NCBI GenBank assembly: GCA_022798855.1
Contig: JAAWNI010000072.1
Coordinates: 1 to 9,810, forward strand
DNA length: 9,810 nt
Reading direction: 5' to 3'
DNA from: Lawsonibacter sp.
Lineage (GTDB): Bacteria; Bacillota; Clostridia; Oscillospirales; Oscillospiraceae
A model generated the notes under the pieces. It did not search any database. It saw only the letters and a list, made by a program, of their open reading frames with translations, and was not told the origin of the DNA. How positions within the stretch are numbered: the first letter of the stretch is position 1; each line of letters begins with the position of its first letter. Shown in pieces: positions 1 through 5,955 of this stretch. Both the position numbers and the translations under genes were made by a program.

Positions 1-618
1 CCCGCCGGTGGTGGGGTGGGTAAGGCAGGAGATGTACAGCCCGCCCCCGCTCTGGAACCGCTGGACGGCGGCGGCGGTTTTGGCCATCTGCATCAGGGAG
101 AAGATGCCCTCCTGCATCCTGGCCCCGCCGCTGGCGGAAAAAATAATCAGGGGCAGCTTTTTCCGGGCGGCGTACTCGGCGGCGCAGGTGACTTTCTCCC
201 CCACCGCCGTGCCCATGCTGCCCATTAAAAAGCGGCTGTCCAGCACGGCGAAGACCGCCCTGCGGCCGTCTATTTTGCCCAGGGCGGCCACGGCGGCGTC
301 CTTCAGGCCGGTGGACTGCTCCAGCTCAGACAGCTTCTCCGGGTAGCCGGGGAAGGCCAGGGGGTCGGCGGGGGACAGCTTATCCTCCAGCTCCTGGAAG
401 GAGCCGGGGTCCAGAATGTTGGACAGCCGGTAGTAGGCCCCGATGGGGGCGTGGAAGCCGCACCTGGGGCAGACCTGCAAACTGCGGTCCCACTCCAGCT
501 GGGGGCTCTCCTCCCCGCAGGCGGAGCACATGGCCCGCCGGGAGGAGGTGATTTTCCCCTCCCGCATAGCCCGGTAGGTGAGCAGCCTGTCCCGGCGGCG
601 GGAAAATGTTTGATTCAA
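1..618 (-). CDS. accD: Acetyl-CoA carboxylase carboxyltransferase subunit beta, partial (C-terminal part beyond left edge)
   Basis: The gene reads in frame to the window edge for 206 codons, so the C-terminal part is missing. The product is the beta half of the carboxyltransferase that moves CO2 from carboxybiotin to acetyl-CoA, giving malonyl-CoA. An N-terminal four-cysteine zinc ribbon is visible (CSAC about residue 32, CPRC about residue 51), as in bacterial AccD. The crotonase-type core carries the family signature SASGGARMQEG followed by SLMQMAKT near residues 163-184. The start is TTG at 618-616: the same frame has a TGA only two codons upstream, and the first ATG lies inside the conserved N-terminal region. 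TTG overlaps the accC stop in the tetranucleotide TTGA, with a GGAG about 10 nt upstream, so translational coupling to accC is likely. accA is probably next, outside the window. Confidence 0.95.
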   Translation of the reverse strand, partial: MNQTFSRRRDRLLTYRAMREGKITSSRRAMCSACGEESPQLEWDRSLQVCPRCGFHAPIGAYYRLSNILDPGSFQELEDKLSPADPLAFPGYPEKLSELEQSTGLKDAAVAALGKIDGRRAVFAVLDSRFLMGSMGTAVGEKVTCAAEYAARKKLPLIIFSASGGARMQEGIFSLMQMAKTAAAVQRFQSGGGLYISCLTHPTTGG

Positions 619-2012
619 GGTTTCTCATCTCCATCCATCAGACGGTCACAGGTCCGGGCCAGCTCCAGCAGCCGCTCCAGGTTTTTGTCCAGAAAGCCGG
701 TGTCGTACCGGCCCCGGACGAACTCCGGGTCGTGCATGATCAGGTGGGCCAGGGGGGCGTTGGTGGGGTAGCCCTCGATGATGAGCTCCTCCAGGGCCCG
801 GCGCATCCGGCGGATGGCTTCCAGCCGGGTGGAGCCGCTGGCCAGCACCTTGGCCACCAGGGAGTCGTAGTAAGGGGGCACCTGATAGCCGGTATACAGG
901 GCGGTGTCCACCCGCACCCCCGGCCCGCCGGGCAGGTGGAGGAAGGTGGTGGTCCCCGGACAGGGCTGAAAATCCCGCTCCGGGTCCTCGGCATTTATGC
1001 GGCACTCGATGGCGTGGCCTGTGACCTTGACGTCCTCCTGGGTGAAGGACAGGGGCAGGCCGGAGGCCACCCGGAGCTGTTCCTTCACCAGGTCCACGCC
1101 GGTAACCAGCTCGGTGACCGGGTGCTCCACCTGGATGCGGGTGTTCATCTCGATAAAGTAGAACCGCCCCTCGGGGGACAGGACGAATTCCACCGTCCCC
1201 GCCCCCACGTAGCCCGCCGCTTGGGCGGCGGCCACGGCGGCCCGGCCCATCTCCTCCCGCAGGGCGGGGGTGAGGGCCTTGGAGGGGGACTCCTCCACCA
1301 ATTTCTGCCGGCGGCGCTGGATGGAGCAGTCCCGCTCCCCCAGGTGGACCACATGGCCCTGGGTGTCCGCCATAATCTGGAACTCAATGTGCCGGGGGTT
1401 GACCACCAGCTTCTCCAGATAGAGCTCCCCGTCGCCAAAGCAGGCCACCGCCTCGGCCCGGGCCTCCTGAAAGGCCCGCTCGATATCCTCCGGCCCGGCG
1501 GCCTGGCGCATCCCCCGGCCCCCGCCGCCGGCGGAAGCCTTCAACAGGACGGGGTAGCCCACCTCCTCCGCCAGGGCCTTGGCCTGCCGGACGTTTTTCA
1601 GGGCCCCGTCGGAGCCGGGCACCACGGGCACCCCGGCGTGCTGGGCCAGGGTCCGGGCGGCGGACTTGCTGCCCAGCTTCCGGATCACATCGCCGGAGGG
1701 CCCGATATATTTCAGCCCCGCCTGAACGCACCGGTCGGCGAAGTCGGGATTCTCCGACAGAAAGCCGTAGCCGGGGTGGATGGCGTCGCACCGGCTGGCC
1801 AGGGCGGCGGAGAGGATGGCGTCCTGGTTCAGGTAGCTGTCCGCGGCCTTGGCCGGGCCGATGCACAGGGCATGGGTGGCCAGCTGGGCGGCCAGGGAGC
1901 TCTCGTCGGCCTGGGAATACACCGCTACCGCTTCGATATCCAGCTCCCGGCAGGCCCGGATGACCCGCAGGGCGATCTCCCCCCGGTTGGCGGTCAACAC
2001 ACGCTTTAACAT
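615..2012 (-). CDS. accC: Acetyl-CoA carboxylase, biotin carboxylase subunit
   Basis: This is the ATP-dependent enzyme that carboxylates the biotin on AccB using bicarbonate, the first half-reaction of acetyl-CoA carboxylase. At 465 aa it is slightly longer than the usual roughly 450. An N-terminal Rossmann-like domain (MLKRVLTANRGEIALRVIRA, then HPGYGFLSEN at 79-88) precedes an ATP-grasp domain with the glycine-rich loop KASAGGGGRG at 158-167. Residues matching E. coli active-site positions are visible: K116, K158, K237, E275, E288, R292, E296 within NTRIQVEHPVTE, and R338. No key residue is missing. The ATG is 4 nt after the accB stop, with its GGAGG ribosome site lying inside the last accB codons. 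The stop codon overlaps the accD start. It is co-transcribed with acpP and accB. Confidence 0.98.
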   Translation of the reverse strand: MLKRVLTANRGEIALRVIRACRELDIEAVAVYSQADESSLAAQLATHALCIGPAKAADSYLNQDAILSAALASRCDAIHPGYGFLSENPDFADRCVQAGLKYIGPSGDVIRKLGSKSAARTLAQHAGVPVVPGSDGALKNVRQAKALAEEVGYPVLLKASAGGGGRGMRQAAGPEDIERAFQEARAEAVACFGDGELYLEKLVVNPRHIEFQIMADTQGHVVHLGERDCSIQRRRQKLVEESPSKALTPALREEMGRAAVAAAQAAGYVGAGTVEFVLSPEGRFYFIEMNTRIQVEHPVTELVTGVDLVKEQLRVASGLPLSFTQEDVKVTGHAIECRINAEDPERDFQPCPGTTTFLHLPGGPGVRVDTALYTGYQVPPYYDSLVAKVLASGSTRLEAIRRMRRALEELIIEGYPTNAPLAHLIMHDPEFVRGRYDTGFLDKNLERLLELARTCDRLMDGDEKP

Positions 2013-2016
2013 AGCC

Positions 2017-2427
2017 TTACACCCTCCGGATGCGGAACAGGGGGGCGCCCACCCCCACGGCTTCGCCGTCCTGGGCCAGGACCTCCTCCACCACGCAGTC
2101 GGCGGGGGCGGGGACCTCGCTCATCATCTTCATGGCTTCGATCAGGCAGAGGGCGTCCCCCTTTTTCACCTGGGCCCCGGCTGTGGCGTAGGGGGGCTCC
2201 TCCGGGGAGGGGGCGGCGTAGAACACCCCCACCAGGGGGGCGGCGACCACCTCGCCCCGCTCCTCCGGCTTCTGGGCGGCGGGCAGGGGGGCCGGAGCGG
2301 CCTGGACCGGGGAGGCGGCCCCCTCCCGGCGCAGGGCCACCCGCTCCCCGTCCTTCTCCCACTCCAGGGCGGTCAGGCCGGAAGCGGCAAAGCGGTCCAT
2401 CAGGCCGTATAACTCCAGTAATTCCAT
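2017..2427 (-). CDS. accB: Acetyl-CoA carboxylase biotin carboxyl carrier protein (BCCP)
   Basis: This small carrier protein (136 aa) holds biotin and shuttles the carboxyl group between AccC and the AccA/AccD transferase. An N-terminal segment (residues 1-35) is followed by a Pro/Ala-rich flexible linker at about 38-53 (PVQAAPAPLPAAQKP). The biotinyl domain (about 60-136) contains EAMKMMSEV, with the biotinylated lysine at K100. The linker is short, as in many Firmicute BCCPs. A GGGAGG ribosome site lies 6 nt before the ATG. The gene starts 16 nt after the acpP stop and ends 4 nt before accC. Its biotin would be attached by a BirA ligase encoded elsewhere. Confidence 0.97.
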   Translation of the reverse strand: MELLELYGLMDRFAASGLTALEWEKDGERVALRREGAASPVQAAPAPLPAAQKPEERGEVVAAPLVGVFYAAPSPEEPPYATAGAQVKKGDALCLIEAMKMMSEVPAPADCVVEEVLAQDGEAVGVGAPLFRIRRV

Positions 2428-2443
2428 AAGCAGCCTCCCGGCC

Positions 2444-2680
2444 TTAGGCCTGCTTGCTCTTGATGTAGTCCAGAATGTCCTGCACGGTGTGGATCTTCTC
2501 CAGGTCCTCGTCCTCGATGCCGGCGCCCAGCTTCTCCTGAAGGGCCATGGACAGCTCCACGATCTCCAGGGAGTCGGCTTCCAGGTCCTCGATGAGGTTT
2601 GTCTCCAGCTTGACGTCTTCGGCGTCGCAGCTCAGAGTCTCCACAATAATATCCCGCACATTCTCAAAGGTGATTTCCAT
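2444..2680 (-). CDS. acpP: Acyl carrier protein
   Basis: This is the carrier on which fatty acids are elongated. The 78-residue acidic protein has the phosphopantetheine site DLEADSLEIVEL, with the modified serine at S37, and ends with HTVQDILDYI as in typical AcpP. I chose the ATG at 2680. A TTG at 2701 would add seven residues (MKGRSID), but that stretch contains the AAAGGA ribosome site and is not conserved in the family. The ribosome-site spacing is somewhat long (about 12 nt). acpP leads the operon and is followed by accB. The leader between the operator palindrome and the start also holds a small GC hairpin (2708-2713 paired with 2717-2722). Leading the acc operon makes acpP the first target of any control acting at the palindrome at 2729-2770. 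Confidence 0.96.
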   Translation of the reverse strand: MEITFENVRDIIVETLSCDAEDVKLETNLIEDLEADSLEIVELSMALQEKLGAGIEDEDLEKIHTVQDILDYIKSKQA

Positions 2681-2728
2681 ATCAATCGACCGTCCTTTCA
2701 ACAGTTGGCCCGCAGGGCGGGCAAAATT

Positions 2729-2770
2729 CTCAAGTATTTTATCTAAAAATTTTTAACTAAAATACTTGAG
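2729..2770. promoter_or_regulatory. 42-bp AT-rich palindrome at the acpP operon start site, candidate operator
   Basis: Two perfect 13-bp inverted arms (CTCAAGTATTTTA at 2729-2741 and its complement at 2758-2770) flank a perfect 12-bp inner palindrome TAAAAATTTTTA (2744-2755). Only two positions per half break the symmetry. The site overlaps the predicted transcription start and follows the -10 box, the classic place for a repressor. Fatty-acid synthesis operons of Firmicutes are controlled by FapR or by MarR-type FabT/FabR proteins. I do not recognise this sequence as a standard site for either, so the regulator is unknown. A purely RNA role (hairpin at the 5' end of the message) is the alternative. 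Confidence 0.7.
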
Positions 2771-2774
2771 TGAT

Positions 2775-2802
2775 ATTATATAGCAGGCGGGCCGAATGTC
2801 AA
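2775..2802 (-). promoter_or_regulatory. Sigma-A promoter of the acpP-accBCD operon
   Basis: On the minus strand there is a perfect -35 box TTGACA (2802-2797), a 16-nt spacer and a perfect -10 box TATAAT (2780-2775). Transcription should begin near 2768, about 88 nt before the acpP ATG. A short inverted repeat (gggaaa/tttccc at 2803-2815) lies immediately upstream of the -35 box. Confidence 0.9.
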
Positions 2803-2914
2803 GGGAAATTTTCCCGGTGGGCGCTTTTCTCAGATTCCCACAAAGGGGGGCGGGTTTTTCCGGCCTTCTTCGGCGAAAGAGCGCAGGCCCTTGCTTAGAA
2901 CTGTTTCAGGTCAT

Positions 2915-2963
2915 GGAATCCCTCCGCCGCCAGAGAACGGCGCGCCGGGTCGCCGCGCCCTAC
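2915..2963. repeat. GC-rich direct repeat, copy 1
   Basis: This 49-bp unit begins GGAATCCCTCCGCCGCC and ends CGCCGCGCCCTAC. It is nearly identical to 3136-3183, differing by about one small indel or substitution near the start and one C/T change near the end. It contains GGCGCG facing CGCGCC, so it can fold into a hairpin. It resembles dispersed intergenic repeats of Oscillospiraceae genomes (an impression from memory, not a search). Confidence 0.85.
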
Positions 2964-2978
2964 AGATTTCCTGTAAAC

Positions 2979-3109
2979 GGAATCCCCCCGCCACTTCGTG
3001 GCCTCCCCCTTTAACAAGGGGGGCTTGGGGGGCTTGAAGGCCCCGGTCCTGCTCCAAAGGCCCCCTTGCCAAAGGGGGCTGGCACGGCGTAGCCGTGACT
3101 GGGGGATTC
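2979..3109. repeat. Inverted pair of palindromic units
   Basis: The left unit (2979-3024) reads GGAATCCCCCCGCCACTTCG... and continues through CCCCCTTTAACAAGGGGG. The right unit (3059-3109) is an imperfect reverse complement, ending GGGGGATTC, with the related core CCCCCTTGCCAAAGGGGG. Each unit is itself partly palindromic, so the block could form a large cruciform or RNA hairpin. It carries no coding capacity. It looks like a non-autonomous repeat block flanked by the 48-49-bp direct repeats. Confidence 0.75.
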
Positions 3110-3135
3110 TTTTACTTCGAGCGGTTCCGGGGTAC

Positions 3136-3183
3136 GGAATCCCCCGCCGCCAGAGAACGGCGCGCCGGGTCGTCGCGCCCTAC
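3136..3183. repeat. GC-rich direct repeat, copy 2
   Basis: This is the second copy of the 48-49-bp repeat at 2915-2963, in the same orientation about 220 bp away. The similarity extends weakly upstream (ggttccggggtac against gtttcaggtcat) but stops just after the terminal CCCTAC. That sharp downstream boundary suggests a defined unit. Confidence 0.85.
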
Positions 3184-3263
3184 GGAGCGCCTTTGTCAGC
3201 AATTTTGGATCCTGCTATAGACACGATGAATCCCTACTGAACGAACCTCCCCCCTGGCGGAGC

Positions 3264-3302
3264 AAAAAACAGCGCCGGCGGAGCGGACTGCTCTGCCGGC
3301 GC
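3264..3302 (-). terminator. Rho-independent terminator of trmB
   Basis: On the minus strand, 6 nt after the trmB stop, an 8-bp GC stem (GCGCCGGC at 3302-3295 paired with GCCGGCGC at 3279-3272) extends through AGAGC/GCTCC and is followed by TG and six T residues (3269-3264). Confidence 0.9.
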
Positions 3303-3308
3303 GGCTGT

Positions 3309-4016
3309 CTATTCCATTTTCTCCGCTTTTGGGCGGCTGACGGGGCCCACGATAGGCTTAAACTCCGGTTCCGGGTCCATAGGCTCTCTAGTCCCCACGC
3401 ACCGGTTGATAGGGGTGCCCATCAGGTGGAATTTCTCCTCATAGTCGGTCATGACACCCTGGACGCCGCCGCCGTGGAGGTCCCTCGTCACCTCAGACAG
3501 GGAAAATCCCGCTTTGGGGAACTGGAACAGGGACCACTCAAACAGGTCCCGGTTGTCGCTTTTAAAGTGGATCTGCCCCCCCTCCCGGAGGACCCCCCGG
3601 TAGAGGATGAGAAACTGCTCATGGGTGAGCCGCCGCCGGGCGTGCTTCACCCCGGGCCAGGGGTCGCAGAAGTTGATAAAGAGAAGGTCGGCCTCGCCGG
3701 GGGCGAAGTAGTCCCGGAGGAGGGCGGCGTCGCCGTCCACAAAGAAGATATTGGACAGCTCCCTGGCCTGGCACCGCTCCATCCCCACGATCATGGCATC
3801 GGGCACCCGTTCCAGGGCGATGTACATCACGTCGGGATTGCGCTCCGCCATCTCGGTGGAGAACCGCCCTTTTCCGCAGCCGATTTCCAGCCAAAGGGCC
3901 CGGGCCGCCGGGAAGAGCTCCCGCCAGCGCCCCCGCATGGACTTGGGGTCGGAAATCAGCATGCGCCCGCAGCGCTCCATCCGGGCGGAAAGGTTCGGTT
4001 TTTTTCTCATTCGCAT
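3309..4016 (-). CDS. trmB: tRNA (guanine-N7-)-methyltransferase
   Basis: TrmB methylates N7 of guanosine 46 in the variable loop of tRNA, using S-adenosylmethionine. The 235-aa product has the normal family length. Visible motifs are the SAM-binding LEIGCGKG at 43-50, the acidic end of strand 2 ALERVPDA at 67-74, the signature FCDPWPGVKHARRRLT at 116-131 (most homologues have DPWPKKRHxKRR, so G121 and V122 are small departures), FKSDNRDLFEW at 151-161 and the substrate motif TDYEEKF at 190-196. The N-terminal MRMRKKPN is typical of TrmB and supports the ATG at 4016. AGAGG lies about 10 nt upstream. The gene stands alone, with its own promoter and terminator, divergent from glsA. Confidence 0.96.
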   Translation of the reverse strand: MRMRKKPNLSARMERCGRMLISDPKSMRGRWRELFPAARALWLEIGCGKGRFSTEMAERNPDVMYIALERVPDAMIVGMERCQARELSNIFFVDGDAALLRDYFAPGEADLLFINFCDPWPGVKHARRRLTHEQFLILYRGVLREGGQIHFKSDNRDLFEWSLFQFPKAGFSLSEVTRDLHGGGVQGVMTDYEEKFHLMGTPINRCVGTREPMDPEPEFKPIVGPVSRPKAEKME

Positions 4017-4106
4017 ATCGCAGGCACCTCTTCAAAATCTATATCCACAGCCGCCGGACTTCCCAAATCCATAAGGCGGGCGTCCATATTTTATGCTTTT
4101 CATAGA

Positions 4107-4135
4107 TTGGCGTTTGTGATATACTCCATTATACT
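4107..4135 (+). promoter_or_regulatory. Probable sigma-A promoter of glsA
   Basis: TTGGCG (4107-4112), a 17-nt spacer and TATACT (4130-4135). It is a weaker match than the opposing trmB promoter, and its -10 box shares bases 4130-4133 with trmB's. The predicted start is near 4142, about 78 nt before the glsA ATG. Confidence 0.6.
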
Positions 4136-4155
4136 ATGGATCGGCGCAATGTCAA
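4128..4155 (-). promoter_or_regulatory. Sigma-A promoter of trmB
   Basis: On the minus strand there is a perfect TTGACA (4155-4150), a 16-nt spacer and a perfect TATAAT (4133-4128). The predicted start near 4121 gives a leader of about 105 nt. Its -10 box overlaps the proposed -10 box of the opposing glsA promoter. Confidence 0.85.
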
Positions 4156-4156
4156 A

Positions 4157-4192
4157 CCCGGGCCTCCGATTTTTTCGCCGGAGGGGTCCGGG
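4157..4192 (+). other. Hairpin in the glsA 5' leader
   Basis: CCCGG (4157-4161) pairs with CCGGG (4188-4192), and CCTCCG (4163-4168) pairs with CGGAGG (4179-4184), giving an 11-bp stem with a small internal loop and a T-rich apical loop. It ends about 17 nt before the AGGAGG ribosome site, which it does not cover. A stabilising 5' structure is possible. No matching riboswitch family is recognised. Confidence 0.5.
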
Positions 4193-4219
4193 CCAAGAAA
4201 CAAAAAATAGGAGGCGGCT

Positions 4220-5137
4220 ATGGAAGAACTGTTGGAAGAACTGCTGGAGGAGTGCGGGCCTTACACGGCCCAGGGCCGGCTGGCGGACTACATCCCCGAG
4301 CTGTCCAAAGGCGACGTGAACGACCTGGGCATCTACGTCATGCGCAGCGACGGCAAGCACTATCAGGCGGGCAGCTACAACAAGCCCTTTACCATCCAGA
4401 GCGTCATAAAGCCCATTCTGCTCCTGCTGGCCCTGATGGACAACGGGACGGATGTTGTCCGGTCCCACGTCGGGGTGGAGGCCACCGGCAAGCCCTTCGA
4501 CGCCATCAATGTCACGGACCAGCAGCTGCTCAGCGACCATCTGAACCCCATGGTCAACATGGGGGCCATCGCCATGTGCACCCTGGTGAAGGGCAGGGAC
4601 TATGAGGAGCGGTTCGGGCGTCTGCTGGAGCTGACCCGGCAGCTGGCGGACAACCCGGAGATCGAGGTGGACGAGTCGGTCTACCTCTCGGAGAAGCGCA
4701 CCGGGAACAAGAACCGGGCGCTGGCCTTCCTGCTGAAAAGCAGCGGCATCATCAGCGACGACGTGGAGGAGGTGCTGGACTGCTATTTCCGGGCCTGCTC
4801 CATCAAGGTGACCTGCAAGGACCTGGCCCACATCAGCTACATCCTGGCCAACCGGGGAAAGCGGCTCCAGACCGACGAACGGCTCTTCCCCAGCCAGTAC
4901 GCCCGCTACGTCAACGCCGTGCTCATGACCTGCGGCATGTACGACGGCTCAGGGGACTTCGCCGTGAAGGTGGGGGTGCCCGCCAAGAGCGGCGTGGGGG
5001 GCGGCATCATGGCCATCGTCCCCACCCGAATGGGGATCGGGATATTCTCCCCCGGCCTGGACAGCAAGGGCAACAGCCTGGCGGGGATCAAGCTGCTGGA
5101 GCTGTTCAGCCAGCGGATGTACCTGAGCATTTTCTGA
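4220..5137 (+). CDS. glsA: Glutaminase A (serine-dependent, beta-lactamase fold)
   Basis: This cytosolic enzyme hydrolyses glutamine to glutamate and ammonia. The 305-aa product matches the usual length of bacterial GlsA (about 300-310). The catalytic S-x-x-K is S61/K64 in FTIQSVIKP; most homologues have SVSK, so I63 is a mild change. Other family motifs are NPMVNMGAIA (109-118, N113 in the glutamine site), YLSEKRTGNKNRALAF (155-170, with E158 and N165), the region ending in Y189, and MYDGSGDFAVKVGVPAKSGVGGGI (240-263, Y241 and V259). The ATG at 4220 is preceded by GGAGG with ideal spacing. The gene is alone, with its own promoter, leader hairpin and terminator, and is convergent with spmB. 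Ammonia supply or acid resistance are roles known for the family; nothing here selects between them. Confidence 0.95.
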   Translation: MEELLEELLEECGPYTAQGRLADYIPELSKGDVNDLGIYVMRSDGKHYQAGSYNKPFTIQSVIKPILLLLALMDNGTDVVRSHVGVEATGKPFDAINVTDQQLLSDHLNPMVNMGAIAMCTLVKGRDYEERFGRLLELTRQLADNPEIEVDESVYLSEKRTGNKNRALAFLLKSSGIISDDVEEVLDCYFRACSIKVTCKDLAHISYILANRGKRLQTDERLFPSQYARYVNAVLMTCGMYDGSGDFAVKVGVPAKSGVGGGIMAIVPTRMGIGIFSPGLDSKGNSLAGIKLLELFSQRMYLSIF

Positions 5138-5143
5138 TGGGAA

Positions 5144-5187
5144 GGACCCGCGCGGCCCAAAGGCCGGGCGGGTCCTCTATCGTTTTT
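5144..5187 (+). terminator. Rho-independent terminator of glsA, shared spacer with spmB
   Basis: GGACCCGC (5144-5151) pairs with GCGGGTCC (5168-5175), and the stem continues through inner GC pairs around CAAA. Downstream is TCTATCG and five T residues (5183-5187). It lies between convergent glsA and spmB, and its T-tract touches the spmB stop codon. On the minus strand the stem is followed only by CTTCCC, so it would terminate spmB less well. Confidence 0.85.
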
Positions 5188-5711
5188 CAGCCGAAGCACA
5201 CCCGAACGGCCCAGGCGGCAGCCAGGAATCCGGTGAGGTCGGCGCACAGGGCGGCGGGGACGGCGTAGCGGGTTTTGGTGATCCCTACGGCGCCGAAGTA
5301 GACGGCGATGGTGTAAAAGGTAGTCTCGGTGGACCCCAGCATGACGGCGGCAGTGCGGCCCAGGTGGGAGTCGGGGCCGTAGGCGGAGATGAGCTCCGCG
5401 CCCACCCCCAGGGCGGCGGAGCCACTGATGGGCCGCACCAGCATTAGGGGGACCAGCTCCCCGGGCAGGCCCAGCCGGTCCAGGAGGGGGGCCAGGAAGG
5501 CGGCCAGAAGCTCCAGCGCCCCGGAAGCCCGGAGCATGTACACCGCCGTCATCAGCCCCACCAGGGCCGGGACCACCCGCAGGAGGGTGTCCAGCCCGGC
5601 CCCCGCCCCGTGGACCAGGGCGGAGTAGACGTCCACCCGCCGGAAGGCGGCGTACAGGGCGACCACCCCAATGATCAGCGGGACTAACATGGTAAAAAAC
5701 AGGTCCATCAT
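5187..5711 (-). CDS. spmB: Spore maturation protein B
   Basis: SpmB is a membrane protein of the nucleoside-transporter-gate family that, with SpmA, is needed for spore-core dehydration and heat resistance in Bacillus. The predicted protein is 174 aa and mostly hydrophobic, with membrane segments near 5-22, 45-62, 67-80, 88-110, 122-143 and 150-170. The conserved block runs from MLVRPISGSAALG (90-102) through YGPDSHLGRTAAVMLGSTET (111-130) and TFYTIAVYFGAVGI (131-144). I place the start at ATG 5711, followed at once by a second ATG. GGGAG lies 5 nt upstream, and an in-frame GTG at 5726 would overlap that ribosome site. spmA lies upstream on the same strand, but 244 bp away because of a repeat array, so co-transcription is not assured. 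Confidence 0.94.
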   Translation of the reverse strand: MMDLFFTMLVPLIIGVVALYAAFRRVDVYSALVHGAGAGLDTLLRVVPALVGLMTAVYMLRASGALELLAAFLAPLLDRLGLPGELVPLMLVRPISGSAALGVGAELISAYGPDSHLGRTAAVMLGSTETTFYTIAVYFGAVGITKTRYAVPAALCADLTGFLAAAWAVRVCFG

Positions 5712-5766
5712 TTTCGCTCCCTTCACCCCTGGCGTGTCAAAACGCTCCCACCGCTCCCGGCGGCCC

Positions 5767-5886
5767 TGTAGGGGCGGGTATTACCCGCCCGCCACAATTC
5801 AGCGGGCCAAAGAAAACACGGGCGGATGGTATCCGCCCCCGCATTGGGCACCATGGGCACATTGTAGGGGCGCACATTGTGCGCCC
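5767..5886. repeat. Array of REP-like short palindromes between spmA and spmB
   Basis: The non-coding spacer 5712-5955 contains three short near-perfect palindromes. Unit 1 (5772-5790) has arms GGGCGGGTA/TACCCGCCC around one T. Unit 2 (5820-5838) has arms GGGCGGAT/ATCCGCCC around GGT. Unit 3 (5868-5886) has arms GGGCGCACA/TGTGCGCCC around one T. Units 1 and 3 share the flank TGTAGGG and a following CGC or CGCC. The stems differ in sequence yet stay self-complementary. The remainder (5887-5955) shows only degenerate fragments (acgggcatcc, acgggcgggc). No gene is supported here. Confidence 0.8.
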
Positions 5887-5955
5887 GCTTTGACCTTGCC
5901 AAAAACACACGGGCATCCTGTAACCGTCCACCCAAAGTTCACGGGCGGGCCCCAT

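Larger units (their letters stand above)
2803..3263. other. Non-coding, repeat-rich spacer between the acpP promoter and the trmB terminator
   Basis: No convincing gene lies here: the open frames are short, lack ribosome sites and run through repeats. It holds two direct copies of a 48-49-bp GC-rich repeat and, between them, two inverted copies of another palindromic unit (listed separately). The stretches 2816-2914 and 3184-3263 show nothing I can name. Confidence 0.7.

Noticed and set aside
606..2009. A 467-codon open frame on the plus strand opposite accC
   Set aside because: It is the antisense shadow of accC in GC-rich DNA. It is Gly/Pro/His-rich, lacks a ribosome site and has no recognisable domain, while accC has every catalytic residue.
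2681..2701. Upstream TTG start for acpP (adds MKGRSID)
   Set aside because: The added codons contain the AAAGGA ribosome site, and acyl carrier proteins begin at MEITFENV.
4157..4192. glsA leader hairpin as a glutamine riboswitch
   Set aside because: It is a simple stem with an internal loop and shows none of the conserved bases of glnA or Downstream-peptide motif RNAs.
3426..4319. A 297-codon plus-strand open frame opposite trmB and into glsA
   Set aside because: It crosses both promoters and the start of glsA in another frame. trmB and glsA are unambiguous.
5767..5886. CRISPR array
   Set aside because: Only three short hairpins with different stems and irregular spacing. There is no constant repeat of 25 nt or more, no regular spacers and no cas gene.
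5861..5889. TACAAT on the minus strand as an spmB promoter
   Set aside because: It is part of the TGTAGGG repeat flank, and nothing like a -35 box lies 16-18 nt upstream.
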